NCBI RefSeq assembly: GCF_003390935.1
Contig: NZ_QNQZ01000001.1
Coordinates: 744,001-808,000, forward strand
DNA from: Lewinella sp. IMCC34191
Lineage (GTDB): Bacteria; Bacteroidota; Bacteroidia; Chitinophagales; Saprospiraceae
Length of the DNA: 64,000 bases
Reading direction: 5' to 3'
This document shows positions 8,770 to 16,034 of the stretch, one piece after another (the stretch's first letter is position 1; every line of letters starts with the position of its first letter). A program made the translations under genes and the position numbers. Under the pieces are notes generated by a model. The model made no database searches. It saw only the letters and a list, made by a program, of their open reading frames with translations, and was not told where the DNA came from.

Positions 8770-10199
8770 ATGCGCTATATACCCCTACTTTTCCTCTGGA
8801 TGGCTTTCGCTCTTATCGCCTGCCGGCCCCGGCTGGACGAAACCGATATCCTGGCTACGTCGGACCTGCTGGCCCGGGGATGGGTGACGAACGCGGACAG
8901 CTCCGAACTTCTGGAGGTCCGCGGACCCATCCAACTGACCGCCGCGGATTCGCTGCCGGACGTGCTCATTGACCCGTCCGTGCGCTACCAGGAATTGCAG
9001 GGGTTTGGATACACCCTGACCGGCGGCAGCGCGCAGCTTATCCATCAACTGCCAGACGATCGGCGTGCTAAACTTCTCCACGAATCTTTACCCGCAGCGA
9101 CAGCACTTCAGGTATTAGCTACCTGCGACTGAGCCTGGGGGCTTCGGACCTGGATTCCGCGGTCTTCAGCTATAGCGACCTGCCGAATGGACAAACCGAT
9201 CCGGATCTCACGTCCTTCTCCCTCGCTCCCGATCGCGAACACCTGATACCCGTGCTGCAAGAAATTCTGGAGATCAATCCGGATATCCGACTGATGGCCT
9301 CCCCCTGGTCGCCGCCCACCTGGATGAAGGACAATGGGGCCTCGAAGGGGGGAAGTCTGCTGCCGGAGTATTATCCGGCCTACGCCACCTACTTCGTAAA
9401 GTACGTGCAGAGTATGGCCGAGGCGGGCATTCCCCTCGACGCGGTAACCGTGCAGAACGAGCCCCTGCACCCCGGTAACAATCCCAGCCTGCTGATGCTG
9501 CCCGAAGCCCAGGCCGAATTCGTAGGGGAGCACCTGGGACCGGCATTCGAGGAAGCGGGCCTGGATACGCGCATCGTGATTTACGACCATAACGCCGATC
9601 GGCCCGATTATCCGCTGACCGTTCTGGCGGATGAGACTGCCCGCCCCTACATCGACGGTACCGCCTTCCACCTCTACGGCGGGACGATCGATAAACTCAC
9701 GGCCGTGCACGAGGCGTATCCCGACAAGCACCTCTACTTCACGGAACAGTGGATCGGAGCCCCCGGTAACTTCGCCGAGGATTTACGCTGGCACGTCCGC
9801 GAGCTGATCATCGGCGCCAGCCGCAACTGGGCTGAAACCGTCCTGGAATGGAACCTGGCAGCCGACCCGAACCAGGATCCGCACACCGAGGGCGGTTGTA
9901 CACGTTGCCTGGGCGCCCTGACCATTGACGGCGACCGCATATACCGCAATACGGCCTACTACATCATCGCGCATGCCGCCCGCGAGGTGCCGCCCGGGTC
10001 TTACCGCGTTCGCAGCCGGGAATCCGAAACCTTCCCGAACGTGGCCTTTCTGACGCCGCAGGGGGACGTGGTGGTCATCGTACTGAATGATGGGGACCGG
10101 CCAGCCCGCTTCACGATCGGCAACCGGCAGCGGAGTATGGTCGCCGACCTGGGAGCCGGTGGGGTAGGCACGTACGTCATCCCTGGGCTGGCCCTATAG
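8770..10199 (+). pseudogene. GH30 family glycoside hydrolase lipoprotein, interrupted by a single-base frameshift
   Basis: Two frames together encode one GH30 enzyme (glucosylceramidase / endo-beta-glucanase-like). Frame 1 (8770 to about 9089) has a lipoprotein signal ending ALIAC and then YQELQGFGYTLTGGSAQLI, the conserved start of the GH30 barrel. It hits a stop at 9130-9132. From 9090 the -1 frame continues TRSDSTSGISYLRLSLGASD without interruption to 10199, carrying SPWSPPTWMKDNGA, the acid/base motif VTVQNEPLHPGN, the nucleophile region LYFTEQWIG and the C-terminal beta domain. One extra T in the run at 9087-9089 would restore a protein of about 476 residues. Either the gene is newly broken or the assembly lost a base. 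Inverted 22-bp repeats flank it. Confidence 0.85.
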
Positions 10200-10219
10200 G
10201 TTGCCGGTTCCGATTAGCA

Positions 10220-10241
10220 TTTTACCTGCGCACCGCCGCCC
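10220..10241 (+). repeat. Dispersed GC-rich motif, copy 2 (right arm of the GH30-flanking inverted repeat)
   Basis: On the plus strand it reads TTTT followed by ACCTGCGCACCGCCGCCC. It is inverted relative to the copy at 8627-8648 with one mismatch. It sits 20 nt after the GH30 stop and one base from the gldF stop codon. Confidence 0.75.
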
Positions 10242-10242
10242 T

Positions 10243-10974
10243 TTACCACTTCCGGCGCTCGAGGCTCAGTACCGTAAGTAAAATGAAGAAAGCCGTTATG
10301 CTTAGAAAGTAAATGACGTCGCGGGAATCGATCAGCCCCCGACCGAGGCTGCGAAAGTGTTCCTGCATACCGAGGCTGGTGATGAAGGCGTCGCCGTTAC
10401 CGTAGAAAACGGGCAGGGAAGCCAGGTAGTCAAAGCCGAAGTAACACCAGAAGGTAATGGTGAGCGCCAACAGAAAGCTGACGATCTGGTTGGTGGTCAG
10501 CGAGCTCGCCAGCAGGCCGATGGCTACGAAGGCCATACTGAGAAACAGCAAGCCCAGGTAACTGCCGATGGTGCCGCCGGTGTCGATGTTGCCCACCGGC
10601 TCGCCTAGTTGGTAAAGCGAATAATAATAAAGCAGAGTGGGCAGCAGGGCGATCACAACGAGAGTCAGACAGGCCAGAAATTTGCCCATCACGATCTCGA
10701 TGTCACGGAGTGGCCGGGTGACGAGCAGCTCGATGGATCCGGTCTGTCGCTCCTCGGCAAAGGCGCGCATACAGATCGCCGGTATGATAAAGAGCAGGAC
10801 GTTCGGGGCCAGCTCGAAGAAGGGGCCGAGGGTGGCGTAGCCGTAGTTGATCAGACTGGTATCGGGAAAAACGAAGAGGAACAGCCCCATGACGATCAGG
10901 AAGACGCCGATGACGACGTAGCCGATCAGGCTGGAGAAGAACGCATTGATCTCCTTGCGGAAAATGGCGGTCAT
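10243..10974 (-). CDS. gldF: Gliding motility ABC transporter permease GldF
   Basis: A 243-residue inner-membrane protein with about six transmembrane segments. It shows the ABC-2/GldF signature: an N-terminal MTAIFRKEINAFFSSLIGYV, ELAPNVLLFIIPAICMRAFAEERQTGSIELLVTRPL (quoted as two adjoining stretches), and a C-terminal LSITAFFILLTVLSLERRKW. GldF with the GldA ATPase and GldG forms an ABC transporter needed for gliding in Flavobacterium johnsoniae. The ATG follows the stop of the upstream unknown gene directly (TAA ATG), so they are one transcript. The usual neighbour gldG is not downstream; the next gene is the GH30 pseudogene on the other strand. Confidence 0.9.
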   Translation of the reverse strand: MTAIFRKEINAFFSSLIGYVVIGVFLIVMGLFLFVFPDTSLINYGYATLGPFFELAPNVLLFIIPAICMRAFAEERQTGSIELLVTRPLRDIEIVMGKFLACLTLVVIALLPTLLYYYSLYQLGEPVGNIDTGGTIGSYLGLLFLSMAFVAIGLLASSLTTNQIVSFLLALTITFWCYFGFDYLASLPVFYGNGDAFITSLGMQEHFRSLGRGLIDSRDVIYFLSITAFFILLTVLSLERRKW

Positions 10975-11622
10975 TTAATCGGTGGCTTGGGGTAAGGGTA
11001 TCAGGAGGGGGTGGCGTTCGTTGTACAGCACCAGGGCCCGCACGAGCTTTTGCTGGTCATCGTTAGTAAGTCGGAGGACGGCGTCGCTGATTTCCTTTTC
11101 ATCATCGACGAGTTCACTAACCGCGAGTATCTCCAGGGGATGCCGGCGGCCCGTAGCCATATCAACCACCCGGCTTACTTCCTGGCGACGATCGCGTTCG
11201 ACCCAACCTTCGCGGAAGGGGTTGCCCGTGGCCGGATTGTAGGCGCGCATTAGCTGGCGGGTATGCACGATGGTATCGTAGCGGATCGTGGCGTAGCGAC
11301 CGGTTTGCCGAAGCCCCGTGAACTCGTGAAATGCACGCCCGCCGTCCTGGCGAACGAAGAGGTAGGGCAAGCCGTCCAGGCCGATCGCGTAGGGCTTGAC
11401 GTAGCGTCGCGTTTTATACCCGAAGCTGTCGATCTGTACCCGAAAGTCTTCCGGCAACTGGACCATCTCCCCGGCGATCTCGCCCCAGTCGACGTCCGGT
11501 TCGTTGGCCAGCAGCGCTTCGGCGGAAAAGTACACCCCGTCCTGAAAGCGAAAGTCCGCGTTCAGGGGAGCCGACCGCTGGGCGGTAAGCCAAAGGGGCA
11601 GGAGGAAAAGGGTCCAGCGCAT
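10975..11622 (-). CDS. Secreted protein of unknown function between gldA and gldF
   Basis: I do not recognise this protein. The ATG at 11622 opens MRWTLFLLPLWLTAQ, a good signal peptide ending in the AQ typical of Bacteroidota exported proteins, giving 215 residues. An in-frame ATG at 11643 overlapping the gldA stop (TGATG) would bury the signal peptide. The mature part has DFRFQDGVYFSAEALL, KTRRYVKPYAIGLDGLPYLF, RYDTIVHTRQLMRAY and a helical C-terminus EISDAVLRLTNDDQQKLVRA. There are no membrane segments and no sorting domain. Position inside the gldA-gldF transcript suggests a periplasmic or envelope role in gliding, which is inference only. A TACCTTTG box at 11630-11637 could also drive it alone. 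Confidence 0.8.
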   Translation of the reverse strand: MRWTLFLLPLWLTAQRSAPLNADFRFQDGVYFSAEALLANEPDVDWGEIAGEMVQLPEDFRVQIDSFGYKTRRYVKPYAIGLDGLPYLFVRQDGGRAFHEFTGLRQTGRYATIRYDTIVHTRQLMRAYNPATGNPFREGWVERDRRQEVSRVVDMATGRRHPLEILAVSELVDDEKEISDAVLRLTNDDQQKLVRALVLYNERHPLLIPLPQATD

Positions 11623-11629
11623 GGTGTGA

Positions 11630-11637
11630 CAAAGGTA
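11630..11637 (-). promoter_or_regulatory. -7 box 7 nt before the start of the gldA-gldF spacer gene
   Basis: TACCTTTG on the minus strand ends 7 nt before the ATG at 11622. If used, the mRNA would begin at or a few bases before the start codon. Confidence 0.45.
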
Positions 11638-11642
11638 AGACA

Positions 11643-12566
11643 TCAACCGGCGGCGGTCAGGGCCCGGAATACTTCCTCTACGGAAAGCTCCTCTTTCACC
11701 ATGCCGAGCAGAACCAGGCCCCGGGCCACGGCAAAGCGAAATACGTCGGCCCTTGGGTCCGCTTCGCCCCGCAAAAGTAAGCGGTAACTATGCGGAATTT
11801 TTCCGGAGGTGACGGATGCCACGCCGCTGATCTTCAGTAATTCAGCTTCCGGAACCGGACGGTCGAATTGAACCAACACGGAACTGTCACCGCTGAGCCT
11901 TCGCTGAAGTCGCTCGATGGGATCATCGGCGACAATCTTGCCCCGGTCGATGATCACGACCCGGTCGCATAACGCCTGCACCTCTTGCATGATGTGGGTG
12001 CTCAGAATAACGGTCTTCTCCTGGCCGATCCGCTTAATAAGCGTGCGAATCTCCGCCAGCTGGTTGGGGTCCAGTCCGCTGGTGGGCTCGTCCAGGATCA
12101 GCACTTGCGGATCGTGCAGCATGGCCTGTGCTAATCCCACACGCTGCCGGTAACCCTTGGAGAGGGCTCCGATCGGCTTGTGGGCTTCGCGGCCCAGACC
12201 GGTCATATCGATCAGGTCAGCGATCCGTGCCCGTGATCCGCGGATGCCGTTGGCCTGGGCGGCGAAGGTGAGGTACTCGCGGACGTACATGTCCTTATAC
12301 AGAGGGTTATGTTCCGGCAAGTAGCCTACCAGCCGGCGCACCGCCAGGCTTTCCGTAGCCACGGGATGACCGCATACCTCCGCCGTGCCGCTGCTTTGGC
12401 TGAGGTAGCAGGTCAGAATTTTCATGGTGGTCGTCTTGCCGGCGCCGTTAGGGCCGAGGAAACCGAGCACCTCTCCCGAGCGTGCCTGAAAGCTGATGCC
12501 ATCCACGGCACGCTGGTTGCCGTAGAGCTTGGTGAGGTCGGTGACGGTAACGGACATGGCAGGCAT
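11643..12566 (-). CDS. gldA: Gliding motility ABC transporter ATPase GldA
   Basis: A 307-residue cytoplasmic ABC ATPase. It has VTDLTKLYGNQRAVDGISF, Walker A GPNGAGKTTT (38-47), a Q-loop region PEHNPLYKDMYVREYLTFAA, the signature LSKGYRQRVGLAQAM (135-149), Walker B VLILDEPTSGLDP (155-167) and the switch ILSTHIMQEVQALCDRV. The PEHNPLY motif and C-terminal ALTAAG-type domain fit GldA. With GldF it would form the gliding-associated ABC transporter. The first ATG is at 12566; the second, at 12557 (MSVTVTDL), may be the true start, as it aligns better with known GldA. The stop overlaps an ATG in the next gene (TGATG). Confidence 0.9.
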   Translation of the reverse strand: MPAMSVTVTDLTKLYGNQRAVDGISFQARSGEVLGFLGPNGAGKTTTMKILTCYLSQSSGTAEVCGHPVATESLAVRRLVGYLPEHNPLYKDMYVREYLTFAAQANGIRGSRARIADLIDMTGLGREAHKPIGALSKGYRQRVGLAQAMLHDPQVLILDEPTSGLDPNQLAEIRTLIKRIGQEKTVILSTHIMQEVQALCDRVVIIDRGKIVADDPIERLQRRLSGDSSVLVQFDRPVPEAELLKISGVASVTSGKIPHSYRLLLRGEADPRADVFRFAVARGLVLLGMVKEELSVEEVFRALTAAG

Positions 12567-12623
12567 TTAGGGTTGCAGGATCAAGAGACAGCCAGAAAGC
12601 GGAGAACGTTGGCTGCCCGCAAA

Positions 12624-13583
12624 TTAGTAGCCGATGTGGAAAAGCGCGTCGCCCTGGCTGACCACGGCCGCGTTATTGTGGCCGATGATAAATCCGTCGC
12701 GCGGGGATAGGATCCGTTTATTGGGTTTAATTCCGTGCGGGTCGTAGATCATGCCGATGGGTTCGCCGCGGCGAACCGCGTAACCGCTGCGCTTGCTCCA
12801 CTGGAAAAGCCCGGCCCGGCTGGCACGCACCCAGCTGCTGGCGCTGACGGAAACCGGCTCACGTTCCGATGCTTCGGGTTGCCGCTTGATCATTCCCCGG
12901 GCGTAGAGCAGTCGGCGCAGACCGGCCAGCCCCTCGGTGATGCCGTGACCGTCGTACCGCAGATTTTCTCCGCCCTCGTAGGTCAGTACGCTAAGGCCCA
13001 ATGATTTATGCGCCGATCGGCGAAGTGATTTAGAGGGGGCCTTGGAAGCAACCAGTACCGGCGGATTGAATTGCTTGGCGGCCTCGTAGGCGGACAGGTC
13101 GCCGGGGGAGTAGCGGATCTGGGGGTAGTTAAACAGGCCGCGACCGCCGGTATGAAAGTCGACCGCGAGATCGCAGTTCGCGAGGAGATTTTTACTCAGT
13201 CCCGCCGCGATCCGGCTGGCCAGCGAGCCCGTGGCGGTACCGGGAAAGCTTCGGTTTACATCCTTACCGTCGGGTACATCGCGGCTGAAGTTGTTGAAGC
13301 CGTAGACGTTGAGGAGGGGAACGACCACCACGGTTCCCGCGATGATATTGCTGAATACCTTCTGCCGGATGGCGCGCCGTAGGATCTCCACCCCATTAAT
13401 CTCGTCACCGTGCACCCCGGCGATGAAGAGCAGGGTAGGGCCCTCCCGAAAGCTCCGGTAGACGTGTGCCTTGATCGAAACTTCATTGCCACTGGGTAGC
13501 TGCCCGGCCACGAGCTCTACCAGACCGGACTGTCCGGGGTAAAATTCGCCGTCGGCAACCTTGAGGGGCGTGATGTCGCTCAT
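12624..13583 (-). CDS. Succinylglutamate desuccinylase/aspartoacylase family metallo-deacylase
   Basis: A 319-residue M14-like zinc hydrolase. Zinc ligands are seen in FIAGVHGDEINGVEILRR (H58, E61 of the HxxE motif) and in the LAVDFHTGG histidine. Further motifs are DVNRSFPG and the C-terminal beta-barrel with RILSPRDGFIIGHNNAAVV. Family members cut N-acyl amino acids or remove glutamates; the substrate here is unknown. It overlaps the rimK-like gene upstream by 4 nt (ATGA), and this ligase/deacylase pairing recurs in bacteria, so an opposing role to the ligase on the same substrate is a reasonable inference. gldA starts 57 nt downstream, possibly on the same transcript. Confidence 0.85.
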   Translation of the reverse strand: MSDITPLKVADGEFYPGQSGLVELVAGQLPSGNEVSIKAHVYRSFREGPTLLFIAGVHGDEINGVEILRRAIRQKVFSNIIAGTVVVVPLLNVYGFNNFSRDVPDGKDVNRSFPGTATGSLASRIAAGLSKNLLANCDLAVDFHTGGRGLFNYPQIRYSPGDLSAYEAAKQFNPPVLVASKAPSKSLRRSAHKSLGLSVLTYEGGENLRYDGHGITEGLAGLRRLLYARGMIKRQPEASEREPVSVSASSWVRASRAGLFQWSKRSGYAVRRGEPIGMIYDPHGIKPNKRILSPRDGFIIGHNNAAVVSQGDALFHIGY

Positions 13584-14452
13584 ACTTTGCTTTCTGCGTA
13601 TTGAATAATTTTTCCGGCGATGTCCACTTCCGTTGCGCCTTCGATCCCTTCGAGTCCCGGACTGGCATTGACCTCCATTACCAGGGGGCCGCGCATACTG
13701 GGGATGAGGTCTACGCCGGCCACTTCCACGCCGATCACGGAGGCGACCCGTAACACGAGCGCTTGTTCCTCCTCCGAGAGGTCGATCCGCGTAGCCGTGG
13801 CCCCCCGGTGAATATTAGCACGGAACTCGCCGGCCGTAGCCCGCCGTTCCATGGCGGCCACAATCTCGCCGCCAACTACAAAAGCACGCTGGTCGCGGCC
13901 CTTACTCTCGCGGATGAACTCCTGGATAAGCACCCGATCCTGTAGCTGCAGAAAGCTCTCCGCCAATCGCTCCAGCTGGTAGAGGTTATGGGCGAGGGCC
14001 ACGCCCACGCCGTGGGTGCTTTCCAGCAGTTTGACCACTACGGGGAAGGGGCCGAGTCGCTTGGCTACTTTCCGTACTTCGTGGGTGCTGAAGCATAGCA
14101 CGGTGCGGGGTACCCCGATGCCCGCCTGCGTCAGTCGCTGCAGGCAGCTCATCTTGTCGCGGGCAAGTAGCAGGGCATCCGCGCTCAGTACGTGCGGTAC
14201 CCCCATCACGTCGAGTTGCCGGATGAGGGCCACCCCCCGCGTGGTGATGTTCGCCCCTATGCGGGGGATGGCGACTTCGGGCGCCTCCAGGGCCTGTCCG
14301 TTGTAAAGGATGCTGCTTTTACCGCCGTCGGCGTAGGGACTGCAGAGCGAGTGATCGACTACGGTCACCTCGTGCCCGCGCGTCCGGGCGGATTCAACGA
14401 TCCGGCGGGTACTGTACAGGCCGGGACCACGGGAAAAGACGGCTATCCGCAT
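13580..14452 (-). CDS. rimK: RimK-type ATP-grasp alpha-L-glutamate ligase
   Basis: A 290-residue ATP-grasp ligase. It starts MRIAVFSRGPGLYSTRRIVE and continues with the RimK markers AIPRIGANITTRGVALIRQL, FPVVVKLLESTHGVGVALA (ATP-binding), VLIQEFIRESKGRDQRAFVV and, at the metal site, GPLVMEVNASPGLEGIE. E. coli RimK adds glutamates to ribosomal protein S6; related enzymes make poly-glutamate on other targets. The ATG at 14452 is chosen over an upstream in-frame codon at 14500 because homology starts there and a TACCTTTG box sits just 5 nt upstream. Translation is coupled to the AstE-like gene by an ATGA overlap. Confidence 0.9.
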   Translation of the reverse strand: MRIAVFSRGPGLYSTRRIVESARTRGHEVTVVDHSLCSPYADGGKSSILYNGQALEAPEVAIPRIGANITTRGVALIRQLDVMGVPHVLSADALLLARDKMSCLQRLTQAGIGVPRTVLCFSTHEVRKVAKRLGPFPVVVKLLESTHGVGVALAHNLYQLERLAESFLQLQDRVLIQEFIRESKGRDQRAFVVGGEIVAAMERRATAGEFRANIHRGATATRIDLSEEEQALVLRVASVIGVEVAGVDLIPSMRGPLVMEVNASPGLEGIEGATEVDIAGKIIQYAESKV

Positions 14453-14457
14453 GGCGG

Positions 14458-14465
14458 CAAAGGTA
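14458..14465 (-). promoter_or_regulatory. -7 box 5 nt before the rimK start codon
   Basis: TACCTTTG followed by CCGCC and then the ATG at 14452 on the minus strand. This position implies a leaderless or nearly leaderless transcript. Confidence 0.5.
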
Positions 14466-14514
14466 ACAAGCCTTTTATCTATCTTGCCCGGTACACGCAT
14501 TAGCCGAGTCGTTC

Positions 14515-15531
14515 ATGAAGACACTGACCGCGGAAGACTATTTCTCCCTTGCCGAACGGCCGGTTTTGCTAGACGTCCGTAGCCCGGGAGAATTTCGTAG
14601 CGGTCATGCGCCGGGTGCCGTCTCGCTGCCGCTGTTTTCCGACGAGGAACGCGCCGAGGTCGGTACGCTGTACAAGCAGGTCAGTCCCGATGACGCCCTG
14701 CTGCGGGGCCTGGAAATAGCCGGGGGAAAGATGCGCCGGCTGGTGGAAACCGCGCGCGAGGCGGCACCGGCGGGAAACGTCGTAGTGCAGTGCTGGAGGG
14801 GCGGGCAGCGGAGCGCCAGCGTGGCCTGGCTGCTGGAGAAAGCCGGAATGGACGTGCGCCAGCTATCGGGCGGCTACAAAGCCTACCGCTCGTTCGTACG
14901 GGATTGGCTGGCGACGGAACACCACCGCCTGCGGGTCATCAGTGGGCCGACCGGCTCGGGTAAGACCCGCATTCTCCACGCGCTTTCGGCGACCGGCGCC
15001 TCGGTGGTGGACCTGGAGGGGCTGGCTAATCACAAGGGGTCGTCGTTCGGCGCGCTGGGTGAAGCCGAACAGCCTACGACGGAGGAATTCGAGAATCTGC
15101 TCTTCGCCGAACTGTTTGCGATTCCGGCCGGTCGGGAAGTCTGGTTGGAGGACGAAAGTCGCATGATCGGCACGGTCTGCCAGCCGTACGTATTCTACCA
15201 GCGGCTGGTGGAGGCCCCGGTGGTCGAAATCGCACAGCCGGACGCGTGGCGGGTCCAAAATCTGGTGGAAGATTACGCCGGCTACGCGGATGCCGATCTG
15301 GCCGCGGCCTTTACCCGGCTCAAGAAACGACTGGGCGGACAGCACCTGCAGCGGGCGCTCGACGCCCTGGAGGAAGGGGATTACGCTACGGCGGCGCGCA
15401 TCGCATTGGTTTACTACGACAAGGCCTACGCCCACTACGCGGATCGCAAGGGGGCCACGGAAACGGTACGACTGGAAGCAAAGGAGCGGGATGCCCGCAC
15501 GATTGCCCAACAAATACGCTCGCTGGATTGA
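14515..15531 (+). CDS. mnmH: tRNA 2-selenouridine/2-geranylthiouridine synthase
   Basis: A 338-residue two-domain enzyme acting at U34 of tRNA. The N-terminal rhodanese domain has LLDVRSPGEFRSGHAPGAV and the active cysteine C93 in VVQCWRGGQRSASVAWL. The C-terminal P-loop domain has GPTGSGKT (144-151), NHKGSSFG and EDESRMIGTVCQP. MnmH swaps sulfur for selenium on 2-thiouridine through a geranylated intermediate. No selenophosphate synthase gene is in the window. It is the first gene of an apparent transcript, with the following TRAP gene starting inside its stop codon. The promoter region (TCTATCTTGCCC) is shared with divergent rimK. Confidence 0.93.
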   Translation: MKTLTAEDYFSLAERPVLLDVRSPGEFRSGHAPGAVSLPLFSDEERAEVGTLYKQVSPDDALLRGLEIAGGKMRRLVETAREAAPAGNVVVQCWRGGQRSASVAWLLEKAGMDVRQLSGGYKAYRSFVRDWLATEHHRLRVISGPTGSGKTRILHALSATGASVVDLEGLANHKGSSFGALGEAEQPTTEEFENLLFAELFAIPAGREVWLEDESRMIGTVCQPYVFYQRLVEAPVVEIAQPDAWRVQNLVEDYAGYADADLAAAFTRLKKRLGGQHLQRALDALEEGDYATAARIALVYYDKAYAHYADRKGATETVRLEAKERDARTIAQQIRSLD

Positions 15532-16034
15532 AAACGCTCGTACACGCCATCGATAAGCTGGTGAGCTGGATCGGACGGGCGGTCGGCTGGCTCAACATCG
15601 TGCTCATCGTCGTGGTCGTAGTGGACGTTACCCTGCGCTGGTTCCTGAGCCTGACCGCGGCCTGGGTGATCGAACTGGAGTGGCACCTCTTCGCACTTAT
15701 CTTTTTACTCGGTATACCTTATGCGTTGCAGCAGGATCGCCACGTCCGGGTGGATCTTTTCTATGAGGGCTTCAGCGTCCGGGATAGAGGCACGGTGAAT
15801 CTGGTGGGGGCGGCGCTTTTTCTCATTCCGTGGGCCATCGTACTGCTCTATACCAGTGCGCACTACGCTTACGAATCCTGGCTGTCGGGGGAGGGGAGCC
15901 CCAACCCGAACGGCATCCCCTGTTACTTTCCGATTAAATCCGTGGTGCCCCTGGCGGCCGCCCTTCTGATTCTCCAGGGCTTGGCGGAGGCCTGGAAGGC
16001 AAGTCGTTTGCGCCATCAACCCGACGGCGAATGA
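15528..16034 (+). CDS. TRAP transporter small permease (DctQ type)
   Basis: A roughly 168-residue integral membrane protein with four transmembrane segments: about 18-40 (LNIVLIVVVVVDVTLRWFL), 50-70, 90-112 and 135-155. The DctQ signature region is WVIELEWHLFALIFLLGIPY followed by RHVRVDLFYEGF. It forms the small subunit of a tripartite ATP-independent periplasmic transporter. No ATG fits; a TTG at 15528 overlapping the mnmH stop (ATTGA) gives MKTLVHAIDKLVSWIGRAVG, with a GTG a few codons later as the alternative. It overlaps dctM by 4 nt. Confidence 0.85.
   Translation: MKTLVHAIDKLVSWIGRAVGWLNIVLIVVVVVDVTLRWFLSLTAAWVIELEWHLFALIFLLGIPYALQQDRHVRVDLFYEGFSVRDRGTVNLVGAALFLIPWAIVLLYTSAHYAYESWLSGEGSPNPNGIPCYFPIKSVVPLAAALLILQGLAEAWKASRLRHQPDGE

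Noticed and set aside
9082-9095. Programmed ribosomal frameshift in the GH30 gene
   Set aside because: The local codons TCT TTA do not allow the simultaneous slip of both tRNAs, and GH30 enzymes are not known to use it.
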